From assembly GCA_029782365.1 (NCBI GenBank), contig JAKOUW010000009.1, forward strand, positions 186,001 through 250,000: DNA of 64,000 nucleotides, in the 5' to 3' direction. Source of the stretch: Chloroflexota bacterium. GTDB taxonomy: Bacteria > Chloroflexota > Anaerolineae > Anaerolineales > UBA4823. This document shows, in pieces, positions 42,999-51,900 of the stretch; positions within the stretch are counted from its first letter, which is position 1; the number at the start of each line of letters is the position of its first letter. Below the pieces are notes generated by a model that saw only the letters and a list, made by a program, of their open reading frames with translations, was not told the origin of the DNA and did not search any database. A program made the translations under genes and the position numbers.

Positions 42999-43229
42999 TC
43001 AGGCCTGAGCCTTGGCCGCCGCGCGCAGGGCGCACGCCCGCGCCTGGTGGAGCTTCCAGCCAGGCCACCAGGTCTTGTGCCAGATGTGGAGCCGGGCAAA
43101 GATCGAGCGCGGCCGTTTGATCGCCAGGTGCCGGATGGGGCAGTCTGCGCAGTTGTGAATCTTCTCGATGATGAATGCGCTCCGCCCAATGGTTCCCAGA
43201 TCGGGATTGAACTGATTTGTGTTTTCCAT
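42999..43229 (-). CDS. Small Cys-containing protein, MENTNQFNPDLGTI
   Basis: 76 residues from the ATG at 43229 with GAAGGAGA upstream. After the shared N-terminal motif it reads SAFIIEKIHNCADCPIRH, a C-x-x-C pair, followed by a basic, Trp-rich tail (WHKTWWPGWKLHQA). The C-x-x-C pair might bind metal. It looks like a chimera of the neighbouring membrane-protein start and a different C-terminus. It lies between two co-directional small genes. Confidence 0.6.
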   Translation of the reverse strand: MENTNQFNPDLGTIGRSAFIIEKIHNCADCPIRHLAIKRPRSIFARLHIWHKTWWPGWKLHQARACALRAAAKAQA

Positions 43230-43264
43230 TTCTGAAATCTCCTTCTTGAATGGATTCTTTGACA

Positions 43265-43537
43265 TTATTTCTTTTGCTCGACTTTGCTCAGCGAGAGCAA
43301 GGTCAGGTTCAGCCCGTACAGTTTGTTCAGGGTGCCCAGCAGGGCGGCCTGGTCTCCGATGTGCCCGCAAAGGATCATTTCACCGTTCTGCAAAAGCGTC
43401 ACATCCAGGCCTTCCAGCCAATCCGACCAGCTCTCATCGAGATGACCTTTGACGTGGATCTCGAAGAAGGCTCCCTGAGCGCCGGTGGAAAACGCTGTTT
43501 GACTTTCCTTGCTGTTTGTATCCTGCTTGTTCATCAT
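43265..43537 (-). CDS. Small WSDWL protein found next to regulators
   Basis: 90 residues. FFEIHVKGHLDESWSDWLEGLDV, then GHIGDQAALLGTLNKLYGLNL, matches a small conserved family (VKGHLDxxWSDWxxGL ... VDQAALHGxLxKIRDLGLPL) that is common in Chloroflexota and Actinomycetota beside LuxR or TetR regulators. The function is not known to me. It is the first gene after the MalT-like regulator on the same strand. Confidence 0.82.
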   Translation of the reverse strand: MMNKQDTNSKESQTAFSTGAQGAFFEIHVKGHLDESWSDWLEGLDVTLLQNGEMILCGHIGDQAALLGTLNKLYGLNLTLLSLSKVEQKK

Positions 43538-43620
43538 ATTCTCTCTGGTTCTACTGTAGCAGTTTCCTGGTCAGGGTTCATCGTCTGAAGGTTGTATCTG
43601 GGGTTGTATTTCTTCCACAT

Positions 43621-43662
43621 GAAAAAGAAAGCCGGCCGCGGACGATGTCCACTGCAGGCTTT
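43621..43662 (-). terminator. Probable terminator of the second MalT-like regulator
   Basis: AAAGCC (43628-43633) pairs with GGCTTT (43657-43662), with an inner GGAC-GTCC stem. On the minus strand CTTTTTC follows directly. It lies 25 bases past the regulator stop and before the WSDWL gene, so that gene may need its own promoter or read-through. Confidence 0.6.
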
Positions 43663-43686
43663 TGGAACGTGCTGATCTGCCGCCGC

Positions 43687-46386
43687 TCAATCGAATATTT
43701 TGAGCTCTTTGCCGATGGCGACGGCCTGGGTCCTGCTTTGTACCCCCAGCTTGGCATACACATTGCTGATATGGCGCTTGACGGTGGGGAGGGAGATGAC
43801 TAACTGCCTGGCAATATCCTGGTTGGAGCAGCCGGCCTGGATGAGCTTCAGAACCTCCACCTCACGCGCCGTCAGGGGCTCGCTCAAAAGCTGCATGGAG
43901 GGCTGGGTCATGGCGGTGATTTTGCCAATCCTGGAAAGCAGCACCCCCGCATACCCGCTCCCAACCTGGCGTGACTGCGCCTGGCACAGCAGTCTCGTCA
44001 TCGCTTCGCCTTCATCCAGAAAGGATCGCACATACCCCTCCGGCTGGGCCAGCGAGAGGACTCTTTCCAGGGCCGCCAGGGCCGGCTCGGTCTCTTTCTG
44101 CGCCTGGAATGCCAGCGCCTGGAGGATCAGGATTTCGATGACCAAGCCCATCCGCCCGGCCGCTAAGGCCTGTTTCAGCAGGCGTTGGGCTAAGGCCAGG
44201 CCAGCTTCAACATCATCCTGGGCGAGGAGCGTTCGCAGCAGGATGATGTATTCGGGCTCCCGCGGATAGGGAATTTCGTCCATCGTCGACAGAGCGCTCT
44301 GTTGAATGAGCTGCGACAGTTTTTCCAGGTTCCCTTGGGCCAACCAATAGCGCGCACCTTCATACTTCCACTGGATAGAGCGCAGCAGGGGAAGCGGATG
44401 CTCGCCGGCCAGCCGTTCTGCCTCCCGAAACGTTTCCTGGGCTTTCTCTGCATTCCCCCGGGCAAGCTCCAGCCTGGCCAGCATGGCGCTGGCAATGGCC
44501 TGCAGGTCGTCTTCCCCCCACTGCCGGCACAGCTCGATGCACTGCCGTAAATTTTGATCTGCATCGTGCAGTTGGCTGCGCTCATAGGCTATCCTGCCCA
44601 GGCCGGCGTACAGCTTGGCGGCCAACGGCGATCTTTGTCCATCTGGGCGAACCGCCATCTGCAGGGAGCGTGTATAGGTGCCGGCTGCCTGGTGGAGCTG
44701 GCCCTGTTCCATGCATATATCGGCCAGGTTGGTATTGGCAATGATGACCATGTGCAGGTTCCCGGCCTCCCGGCCGATGCGGATGGCTTCGGCGTAGGCG
44801 CGGGCGGCCTGCTCCAAATTCCCGTTGATCCAACTGGCATCCCCAAGGATCGAGGTCGCCACACTGCGGATACTTTGAGCAATGGAACTGCAGTCGGGCA
44901 GCAGATCCAGGGCGCGCCGGGCATACTGCGCGGCCGCCTGTGTATCGCCGCGCAGGTTGGCGCACTGGGCGCGGGCCGCGGCGATGGTGCCCTGCATGGT
45001 CCGGACCTCAACGGTGGGTTCCAGCGGAGCAAGCAGCTGCTCGGGAGCCTGCAGGGTTGGCTCGATCTGCTCCAGGCTGCCGCTGAGGGCGAGCGCCCAG
45101 GCTTTTTGAATGGCCAACCAGGGATGGTTTGCGGATTGAAATTCGATGGCGCCGGCCCAGTTCAGCAGCGTCGAGACCTCGCCGCTCATCAGTAAGGTAC
45201 AGCCGTTCTGCTCGATCAACTGCGCCGCCCGGCCTTGATCGCCGGCGGAGATCGCCTGCTGGATGGATTCGGCGATACATCCGTTGCGCTCGTACCACTG
45301 CGAGGCGCGGCGGTGCAGCTCGGGAAGCAAATGGGGAAACTGGTGCTGCAGGCGCTTGCGCAGCACGTCGGCGAAGAGATGATGATAGCGATACCAACGC
45401 CGTTCATCGTCCAGCGGGATCACAAATAGGTTCATCTCTTCCAGGGTTTCCAACGTACCCTGCCCATCCACCGGCTCAGCCGTGTCCAAGCGGACAACAG
45501 CCTCGCACAGCGACCCGCACAGGCGGTCCAAGAGCGAAGTTTGCAGCAAGAAGCCGCTCACATTCTTCGGTTGAAGTTTGAGCACCTCTTCAACCAGGTA
45601 GTCCATGACATAATGGTGGCTGCCGGTGAACGCCGAAACGAAGGCGTGAATATCGTTGCAGCCTTGCATGGAAAGGGCGGCCAACTGCAGGCCAGCGATC
45701 CAGCCTTCAGTGCGCGACTCGAGGGCGGCCAGGTCTTCAGCAGACAGGCTCAGCCCCATCCCTTCGTTCAAGAAGGCCGCAGCTTCATCCGGTGTAAAGC
45801 GCAAATCGGCCTCACGAATCTCAAGAATGTGGCTGCGAGCGCGCCAGCGCGCCAGCGGCAGAGGCGGGTCGGTGCGGGAAAGGATGGCCAGGTGCATGGC
45901 AGGCGGCAGGTGGTCAAGCAGGAAGGCCAGCGCGGCGTGGATGGCGCTCGTCTGGATGACATGGTAGTCGTCGAGAACCAGCACAAAATCCCGCTGGTTC
46001 TCGGCCAGGGCATTCGCCAGGGGGGTAAGGACCGCTTCAAAGGGAGGCGGTTCAGAGGACTGCAGCAGGGGCAAGAGATCGTGCAGAGCGCCAGGCAGCG
46101 CGCCAGGCAGGGCGGCCTCCAGGCAGGCCAGCAGATATTGATAAAAGCGGGGCAGGTCGTTGTCTTCAGCGTCGAGCGAGAGCCAGGCCAGCGGGACAGC
46201 GGCGCCAGGCCCGGCGCGCCACTCGGAGAAGAGCGTTGTTTTGCCGTAGCCGGCAGGCGCGGAGAGCAGGGTGAGAGGCCCGTCCAATCCATGGGCCAGC
46301 CGTGCGAGCAGGCGCGGGCGAGCAGTGAGCGTGGCGCGCACCGGCGGGACAAAAAACTTGGTGGAAAGCAGCGAGCTGGAGGCCAT
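43687..46386 (-). CDS. MalT-like LuxR family ATP-dependent regulator
   Basis: 899 residues. TKFFVPPVRATLTARPRLLARL is the typical opening, Walker A SAPAGYGKTT (42-51), Walker B DFVLVLDDYH, and a long TPR-like array. The C-terminal LuxR HTH is LTAREVEVLKLIQAGCSNQD followed by LVISLPTVKRHISNVYAKLG. It is shorter than the regulator at 16191 and without its basic N-terminal tail. It precedes, on the same strand, the run of small genes from 43537 down to 41307, which are its likely targets. The start has no strong ribosome site. Confidence 0.9.
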   Translation of the reverse strand: MASSSLLSTKFFVPPVRATLTARPRLLARLAHGLDGPLTLLSAPAGYGKTTLFSEWRAGPGAAVPLAWLSLDAEDNDLPRFYQYLLACLEAALPGALPGALHDLLPLLQSSEPPPFEAVLTPLANALAENQRDFVLVLDDYHVIQTSAIHAALAFLLDHLPPAMHLAILSRTDPPLPLARWRARSHILEIREADLRFTPDEAAAFLNEGMGLSLSAEDLAALESRTEGWIAGLQLAALSMQGCNDIHAFVSAFTGSHHYVMDYLVEEVLKLQPKNVSGFLLQTSLLDRLCGSLCEAVVRLDTAEPVDGQGTLETLEEMNLFVIPLDDERRWYRYHHLFADVLRKRLQHQFPHLLPELHRRASQWYERNGCIAESIQQAISAGDQGRAAQLIEQNGCTLLMSGEVSTLLNWAGAIEFQSANHPWLAIQKAWALALSGSLEQIEPTLQAPEQLLAPLEPTVEVRTMQGTIAAARAQCANLRGDTQAAAQYARRALDLLPDCSSIAQSIRSVATSILGDASWINGNLEQAARAYAEAIRIGREAGNLHMVIIANTNLADICMEQGQLHQAAGTYTRSLQMAVRPDGQRSPLAAKLYAGLGRIAYERSQLHDADQNLRQCIELCRQWGEDDLQAIASAMLARLELARGNAEKAQETFREAERLAGEHPLPLLRSIQWKYEGARYWLAQGNLEKLSQLIQQSALSTMDEIPYPREPEYIILLRTLLAQDDVEAGLALAQRLLKQALAAGRMGLVIEILILQALAFQAQKETEPALAALERVLSLAQPEGYVRSFLDEGEAMTRLLCQAQSRQVGSGYAGVLLSRIGKITAMTQPSMQLLSEPLTAREVEVLKLIQAGCSNQDIARQLVISLPTVKRHISNVYAKLGVQSRTQAVAIGKELKIFD

Positions 46387-46769
46387 AGGCGGATTGTTTA
46401 TCTAATCATAGCATATACATCCAGAACCGGAGCAGTCTTTGGCGGTGAGGGGGCGATAGCGCGTTATTTCCTGCCAAGGCGAGGCAGCCCCAGCGATGAG
46501 AAGAGGCGCAACTACGTCAATTTGACGCGGCGCGCCGGCTGGGGCGCGGAGGCCGTACGAAGGGCAGCTTCGCAGGCGCTGGCCCAATCGCACAAAAGCG
46601 ACCTGGTAACCATCACCGGCCGGATGGCCTATGAGGTTTCCGAGACCAACAGCGGCAGTGGGCGGGGCAGGGATGCTGTTTAGAGACGGGTAAGTGGCCC
46701 ACTTGACCCAGATTATGAACCCCTGCGGTGTTCTACGAGATCGACTAGCTCTTACCCATTCTCTGGAGA
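46387..46769. other. Gap of 383 bases between regulator and helicase relic
   Basis: No intact gene. The plus frame 46432-46683 reads like worn coding sequence: RRNYVNLTRRAGWGAEAVRR, then SDLVTITGRMAYEVSETNSG, ending in TAG. I cannot assign it. A hairpin follows: GGGTAAGTGG (46688-46697) with CCACTTGACCC (46699-46709). This may be the decayed front part of the element whose end is the helicase fragment at 46770. Confidence 0.45.
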
Positions 46770-47216
46770 GTGATGCGAAGCATTGCAGTTTACCGCCCGG
46801 GCGCGCCGCTGCCGGTGCGGGTGCTCTTCCCGACCTACGAGAACACGCTGGAAGAGCGGGCGCTGAACCTGCTCGGCCAGAAGATGAAGGCTGCTCAATT
46901 GTTTTACGGTGACGAGGTGGCGTCGGCTTTGTGCGATGACGAGGAAGGCGACTTCCTGAACGACCTGATCCTGTCGGTGTTGAAAGACGACCGCCTGGAA
47001 CGGGCCAATGCCATCTTCTCTACTCAGAACGATATGACGGCCTCGCCGCTGAGCGATGTTCTTTATCGCCGCTCACTGACCGCGGCCAGCCCGCATCTCA
47101 ACCCCTTCAAAGCGCGCACCTGGTCCGAGTGGCTGGCGGCGCGCAACAAGGCGCTGCCCACTCGCAATGGGAGGCCCAAGAGCGCTGCCGCGCAAGGACG
47201 GTTGTCGCTGTTTTAG
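46770..47216 (+). pseudogene. C-terminal fragment of a large helicase (mobile-element type)
   Basis: 148 codons. VRVLFPTYENTLEERALNLL, then GQKMKAAQLFYGDEVASAL and DDEEGDFLNDLILSVL, resemble the C-terminal part of large SNF2/DEAD-type helicases found on integrative elements: a stretch after motif VI where the chain reads ERAxxLxxxKMxAAxxLYGD. All helicase motifs are missing. The frame starts by chance at an ATG and ends before a proper hairpin terminator, as expected if only the 3' end of a gene survived. The family assignment is from memory of such sequences. Confidence 0.6.
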
Positions 47217-47230
47217 CGTGACCTAACACG

Positions 47231-47257
47231 ATAGCCCTGGCCAACCGCCAGGGCTAT
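47231..47257 (+). terminator. Hairpin terminator of the helicase relic
   Basis: ATAGCCCTGGC (47231-47241) and its perfect inverse 47247-47257 enclose CAACC. CTACTTTTGG follows on the plus strand, a short T-run. It stands 14 bases after the stop of the relic. Confidence 0.7.
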
Positions 47258-47400
47258 CTACTTTTGGATTCGGGCGCTAAGGGTTGACTCTACTTAATCA
47301 TTCCATTTTCCCTGAACATTCCACCTTTTCATTGCGGCGGTAAGTAACGAAGAATAATAGTTCCCAGGAAAGATGAGCCAAGATTCAAATGTCCGCTGGC

Positions 47401-48057
47401 TTACTTGGCTGACAACTTTCCGAGTTTTTCCTGTACGTGGAAGCGCCCCATTTCCACCTGGTCAAATGGATATTTCGAATTTCGGTTCGCCAGCACTCTA
47501 TATGTCAATCCATTGACGATCCCACCTGCAATGATTAGCAAGTAAACAATACCTAAAAGCCAGTCTGTTCCCTGCGCCAATCCTTTGGAAGTGATATACC
47601 AGATGTAATAAATCCCAATGGGAATATGAAGGAATACCACCGCCCCAAGACCCGGGTTGTAGATGGATTTCATCTTGATGTTGGTGGCAATCCCATGCAC
47701 AACGAACTGCATCATGCCCATTAGCATCGGCGCCAGCCCGAGCCAAATCACATTTGATAGAAAAACGGGAAGTAAATAAACTGTGTATGTAACCAATACA
47801 TTGGTAATCATGGCAGAGTTTTGGTTTAGCGGATAGCGGTCGGGGATATCGCTGTTTCGCAAAGCGATATTCATAATCGCCGGTTCGCCGCCAGGAATAC
47901 CATATTCCTCGTACTGGTGAACCAGAATAGCAATAAAGCTCAAAAGCTGCAATCTGACCAGCACATCCATTTGGTTCCAAAAAATCACCAGGCAGGCAAA
48001 CGCTGCAATTGCAACGATCCCGCCGATATCATACCAATGCCTTCTAAAGAATTTCAT
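47401..48057 (-). CDS. HXXEE domain membrane protein
   Basis: 218 residues, about six hydrophobic segments. LVHQYEEYGIPGGEPAIMN carries the H-x-x-E-E motif; FVVHGIATNIKMKSIYNPGL and VVFLHIPIGIYYIWYI carry the other conserved His. The family is of unknown function, with a di-metal-like pattern of His and Glu in the membrane. It is divergent from a TetR gene, with a shared palindromic region, so it is probably repressed by that protein. Confidence 0.85.
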   Translation of the reverse strand: MKFFRRHWYDIGGIVAIAAFACLVIFWNQMDVLVRLQLLSFIAILVHQYEEYGIPGGEPAIMNIALRNSDIPDRYPLNQNSAMITNVLVTYTVYLLPVFLSNVIWLGLAPMLMGMMQFVVHGIATNIKMKSIYNPGLGAVVFLHIPIGIYYIWYITSKGLAQGTDWLLGIVYLLIIAGGIVNGLTYRVLANRNSKYPFDQVEMGRFHVQEKLGKLSAK

Positions 48058-48099
48058 AGGTCAATTCCTTTCATCTCGACTTACCTATGTTTATCCAAC

Positions 48100-48125
48100 A
48101 CTGTGTCGGACAAACACAGTATAAT
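48100..48125. promoter_or_regulatory. Divergent promoter/operator of the HXXEE-TetR pair
   Basis: ACTGTGT (48100-48106) and ACACAGT (48114-48120) are perfect inverses with a 7-base spacer, containing the smaller TGTC-G-GACA. TATAAT (48120-48125) overlaps the right arm and could be the -10 of the TetR gene. A good -35 is not visible. Confidence 0.5.
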
Positions 48126-48200
48126 TCTTCTGCCCTCGTGCATCAACCATCAACCATCACCCGAATGTCGGATGATCGCATTCTGGAAGGAGTTGAACGA

Positions 48201-48773
48201 ATGAAAAAGCAACCCGAGATCACAGCCCAAACGCGAGAAAACCTGATTGAAGCTTTTTGGAGCCTGTATTGCCAGATAAAGATCGAAAATATCACCATCA
48301 AAGACATCACAACAAAGGCCGGATACAACCGAAGTACGTTTTACGAGTATTTTGCCGATATTTGTGATGTCTTGAATCAGTTGGAGGATTGGCTTCTTGA
48401 ATACTTGAAGGTCCAGGTTCTTAATAGCCTGGAAGGCGGGCTGAACGATGACATTATCCAGAAAGTGGCAGAGGTCTATGAATCAAAAGGAAATTACCTA
48501 AGTGTGCTGTTGGGTGAAAACGGAGACCCAAATTTTGCCAGGAAGCTGAAGGCCGTCATGCGTCCTGCGTTGGCAACGGCTTTCGGGCTACCTGAAAACG
48601 ATATCCACGTCTCTTATATATCTGAATTTGCACTGTCTGCCATTCTCGCGACGATCACTCATTGGTATCACAACCATAAAGATATTCCATCGAAAGAAAT
48701 GGTTCTCCTGGTTCGTTCTATGTTGGTGAAAGGGGTTGCGCCTGAGATGCAAAAGTATTCAACTGCATCCTGA
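48201..48773 (+). CDS. TetR family regulator
   Basis: 190 residues from the ATG at 48201 with AAGGAG 8 bases upstream; the frame is open to 48087 but that part holds the operator. HTH: TRENLIEAFWSLYCQIKIEN, ITIKDITTKAGYNRSTFYEYF. The C-terminal part (ALSAILATITHWYHNHKDI) resembles the TetR_C_7-like group. Likely represses the divergent HXXEE gene and itself. Confidence 0.87.
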   Translation: MKKQPEITAQTRENLIEAFWSLYCQIKIENITIKDITTKAGYNRSTFYEYFADICDVLNQLEDWLLEYLKVQVLNSLEGGLNDDIIQKVAEVYESKGNYLSVLLGENGDPNFARKLKAVMRPALATAFGLPENDIHVSYISEFALSAILATITHWYHNHKDIPSKEMVLLVRSMLVKGVAPEMQKYSTAS

Positions 48774-48800
48774 CCTGCCCACAACGATATAGCTTCATCA

Positions 48801-48923
48801 TCAATTGCTTCTCCGGCCCTGTCTCCTTGACCTGCCCTCGCCTGATAGCATCACAGGCACCCATTGACGGTTCGCCACCTTGTCAAATTCATCCTTCGGC
48901 ATACGTTTTATTCTGAGCGCCAT
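48801..48923 (-). CDS. Small 40-residue ORF coupled to the methylase gene
   Basis: On the minus strand ATG at 48923 overlaps the methylase stop by one base (TGATG). The frame reads [20 protein letters not shown], continues WVPVMLSGEG, and ends in a basic tail. A -1 or +1 slip after about 24 codons would open another long frame, so it may be the start of a broken gene. No family recognised. It counts as a possible last member of the defence operon, not as a firm gene. Confidence 0.35.
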   Translation of the reverse strand: MALRIKRMPKDEFDKVANRQWVPVMLSGEGRSRRQGRRSN

Positions 48924-51900
48924 CACTTCACCTTCACCCACTCCACGCCCTTGCCCTTATGCGCCTCCCGCGCGTGATTCTCGCGGTCGAAGCCCATCAC
49001 CATCTTTCCGCACGCGCCGCACTTATACAACCCGAAATCGCTAAACGATGCTTGCATCGCCGTGGGCTGCCCAGGTGTTTCCTGCACCGGCTTCTCCTTG
49101 ACCGCCCGCGCAGGTTTCTCCTTCACCGCCGGCGCATACACCTCTTTCACTGGCTCGGCCGCTGCTGGCTTCTCAATCTTCGCCGGTTCAACCCCCTCCA
49201 ACCGATCCCACGCCTCCAGCACCAGCCGCCGCGTGCGATACTCGCCAAACTGCCTGATCTCCTTCTCCTTCAACACCCGGAACGTCTCGCCGGGAAAATC
49301 CGGCCCATACACATCCTGCGGGTCGAGAATGTAGCGTAATTCGTCGCGCGTCAGGCCATAGAGTTTGGCGTAATAGGCATCCAATTCGGAACGCAGCAGG
49401 GCGCGGCGCTCTAGATCCCAACGGAACGGCTCGCCGTAATACTCCATATCTTCAGCAAACGGTCTGAGGTCATAAGCAGTGTAAACTAGCTCTAGCACTC
49501 GCGGAGCTATGAAGTTAATTGCCACCGAATCATAACTAGAGGGCGGAAGTATGGGAAATTGTTTCAGGATAAAAAGGTTAATGGTGACGCCAGCAACTTT
49601 TTGACGAGCAACAAAATCAAGTACCATACAGTTTAGATTTGAGAGTAAGCAAGCATTTAAGTTGACATTATCTAAATCAGATAATAACAAGGGAATTTTG
49701 TTGCCAACCCCTTCTCGCGGCAAAAGGCTTGCAATCAAAGTTCGCTCATTTGTTGCCGATGTTATTTCCTTTATACCTAACAACCAATTTCTTGGCCATT
49801 GACTTAACCGTGACTCAACTTCAGAGCGAGGAACCCACCAAGTCGGTTTTGGTGAATAAGTAGGATCCGTATATTGGTCCAGCGATGATTCCAAAGGCTG
49901 GCTTTGTCGAACCGCATTACTCGCGACATATACTGTACTTGCAGCTCGATGATCAAACGCCTGCACCATTTTTCCCTCAAATAATCTCTCGTAACCTTCT
50001 CCTGGATGGTTGACAAATAAATAGCTATCGTTCGACATATGAAACATAGCCATAAACCGCATGCGCCATGGGTTCTGGTGTGAGTTTTCATTTACTAATA
50101 CTGGAACAGATTGATAAATCTTACGCGTTAATTCAGCGTCAGATCGGGTGCGAAAAAGGGGCATGGTGAGAGTATTTGGATTGAACAATGCGATCTCAGA
50201 TGGTTCGAGGCTAAAGCGACGGCGCTCATCGCGCAAATGTTCAACGCGGGTTGCAAAAAAGACGAAATTGGTATGTTTTTCCGTCGCACCAGACAATGTA
50301 AGTAAAGAAAACTTCATACGACTATCAACCGCCGGAAACAGATTTTCTCGGTTTTCAAAATCGTACAGGGAAGCTAGAGACAATTTTTCAGTCAAGTCAG
50401 CAAAAAAATTCTTGGTGGTATCATCGGTTGCAATTCCGGTTGGAACAATGATTCCAGAATATCCGATTCTTGCAATCAGGTTACGAATATGCTCGGCAAA
50501 CAGGGCGTATGAGTTTACATCGCCTACAGCAGTCAGGGGGTAACGTTCACTTTCACGAACAAACTTACTTATGCACTCAGCCATATGTTTAGCTTTCTCA
50601 AAAGCTTTGGCAAGCGTTAGGTTAGAATGTATTAGTGCGGTGATTAATTTCTGGCGCACAGCCTTATTGGGCGCAGCAGCAATTTCCAGGTCGCGCTGGG
50701 CGAAAAATTCTTCTTCTTGCAACTTGATGCGCTCCCACGGCGGGTTGCCCAGTAAACAGTCAAAACCGCCTCGGTCAAACACATCTGGGAATTCTAATGA
50801 CCAGTGGAAAAAATTAAGTTCTTCTGAGATGCACCGCGCCTCAGCGGCCAATCCAAGCGAAGGCTTACCCAGGCGAGCGTTGCGCCACTCGCCCTGGGTC
50901 GGAGCGGCCAGCGCACCTTTAGAATCGAGCCGCAGCTTCCAAAAGAAGGCCGCCGTCCATAAATCGGCCAGCAGGCGACGGTGTTGAGCCTGGTAATCAG
51001 CTTGCAGGGCCTCGTAAGCCGAGGCTTTTGCAGCTACCTGCTCAGGTGTATCCTCCGGCATGGCTTCCACCTGGCGGGCGCGAGCAGCGTAGTCTTCCGT
51101 CGGTTCTTCGCGCACGCCGGATAGATCGAAGGTCAACTGGCCTTTGCGCTCTTCCTTATTGCGCTTCTTTAGCGCACTAGCTACTTTCTTATCGTCGCCG
51201 GTGACCGGATCGAAGGCTTCGTCGGGGATAGTCAGATCGTACACATCCATGCCCGGCCCCACCCCAACCAGGCTGTTGCCGCACTTGATGTGGGCATCCA
51301 GGAAGGTCAGCGGCTTGCCTGGTTCGAGCGCTTCCAGCCACAGGTTGACCTTGCACAGCTCGACCGCCATCGGGTTGATGTCCACGCCGTAGATGCAGTG
51401 GGCGATCACTTCGCGCAGGGCATGGCGGATCATTGAGGGGGACGGCTCTTCGTCGCCAGAGCGAAGCTGCGCCAGGCGGCGGGCAATCCGGCGGGCGGCG
51501 GCGATCAGGAAATGCCCGGAACCGCAGGCGGGGTCGCAAATTTTCAGGGCAATTAACCGCAAAGACGCGAAGGACGCAAAGTCTTTTTCTAAAAATTCCT
51601 TAGCGCTCTTTGAGTCTTCGCGGTTCCATTCTTCTTTGGCCCTTTCAAGCGCCTGGGCGATCACCGGGTCGAGGGCGGAGTCCAGGGTGATTTTAATCAG
51701 CCCGGCGTTGGTGTAGTAACTGCCGGTGGTCTTGCGCTCGTTGCCTGCTACCGTGGTCAGTTGGAACGCGCCGGCTTCGACATTGAGAATGGGTTGGAGT
51801 TCGAGCAGGCTTTCGTACACACTGCCCAGTTCTTCGGAGCCCAGGTTCTTGTAATCTACGGCCCTGCGGGAGCTTTTTTCTTGGGTAAAAGCCAGCGAGC

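Noticed and set aside
45541-46683. Open frame of 380 codons on the plus strand
   Set aside because: Most of it is antisense to the second MalT-like regulator. Only its last 80 codons lie outside, and these are described as a possible relic.
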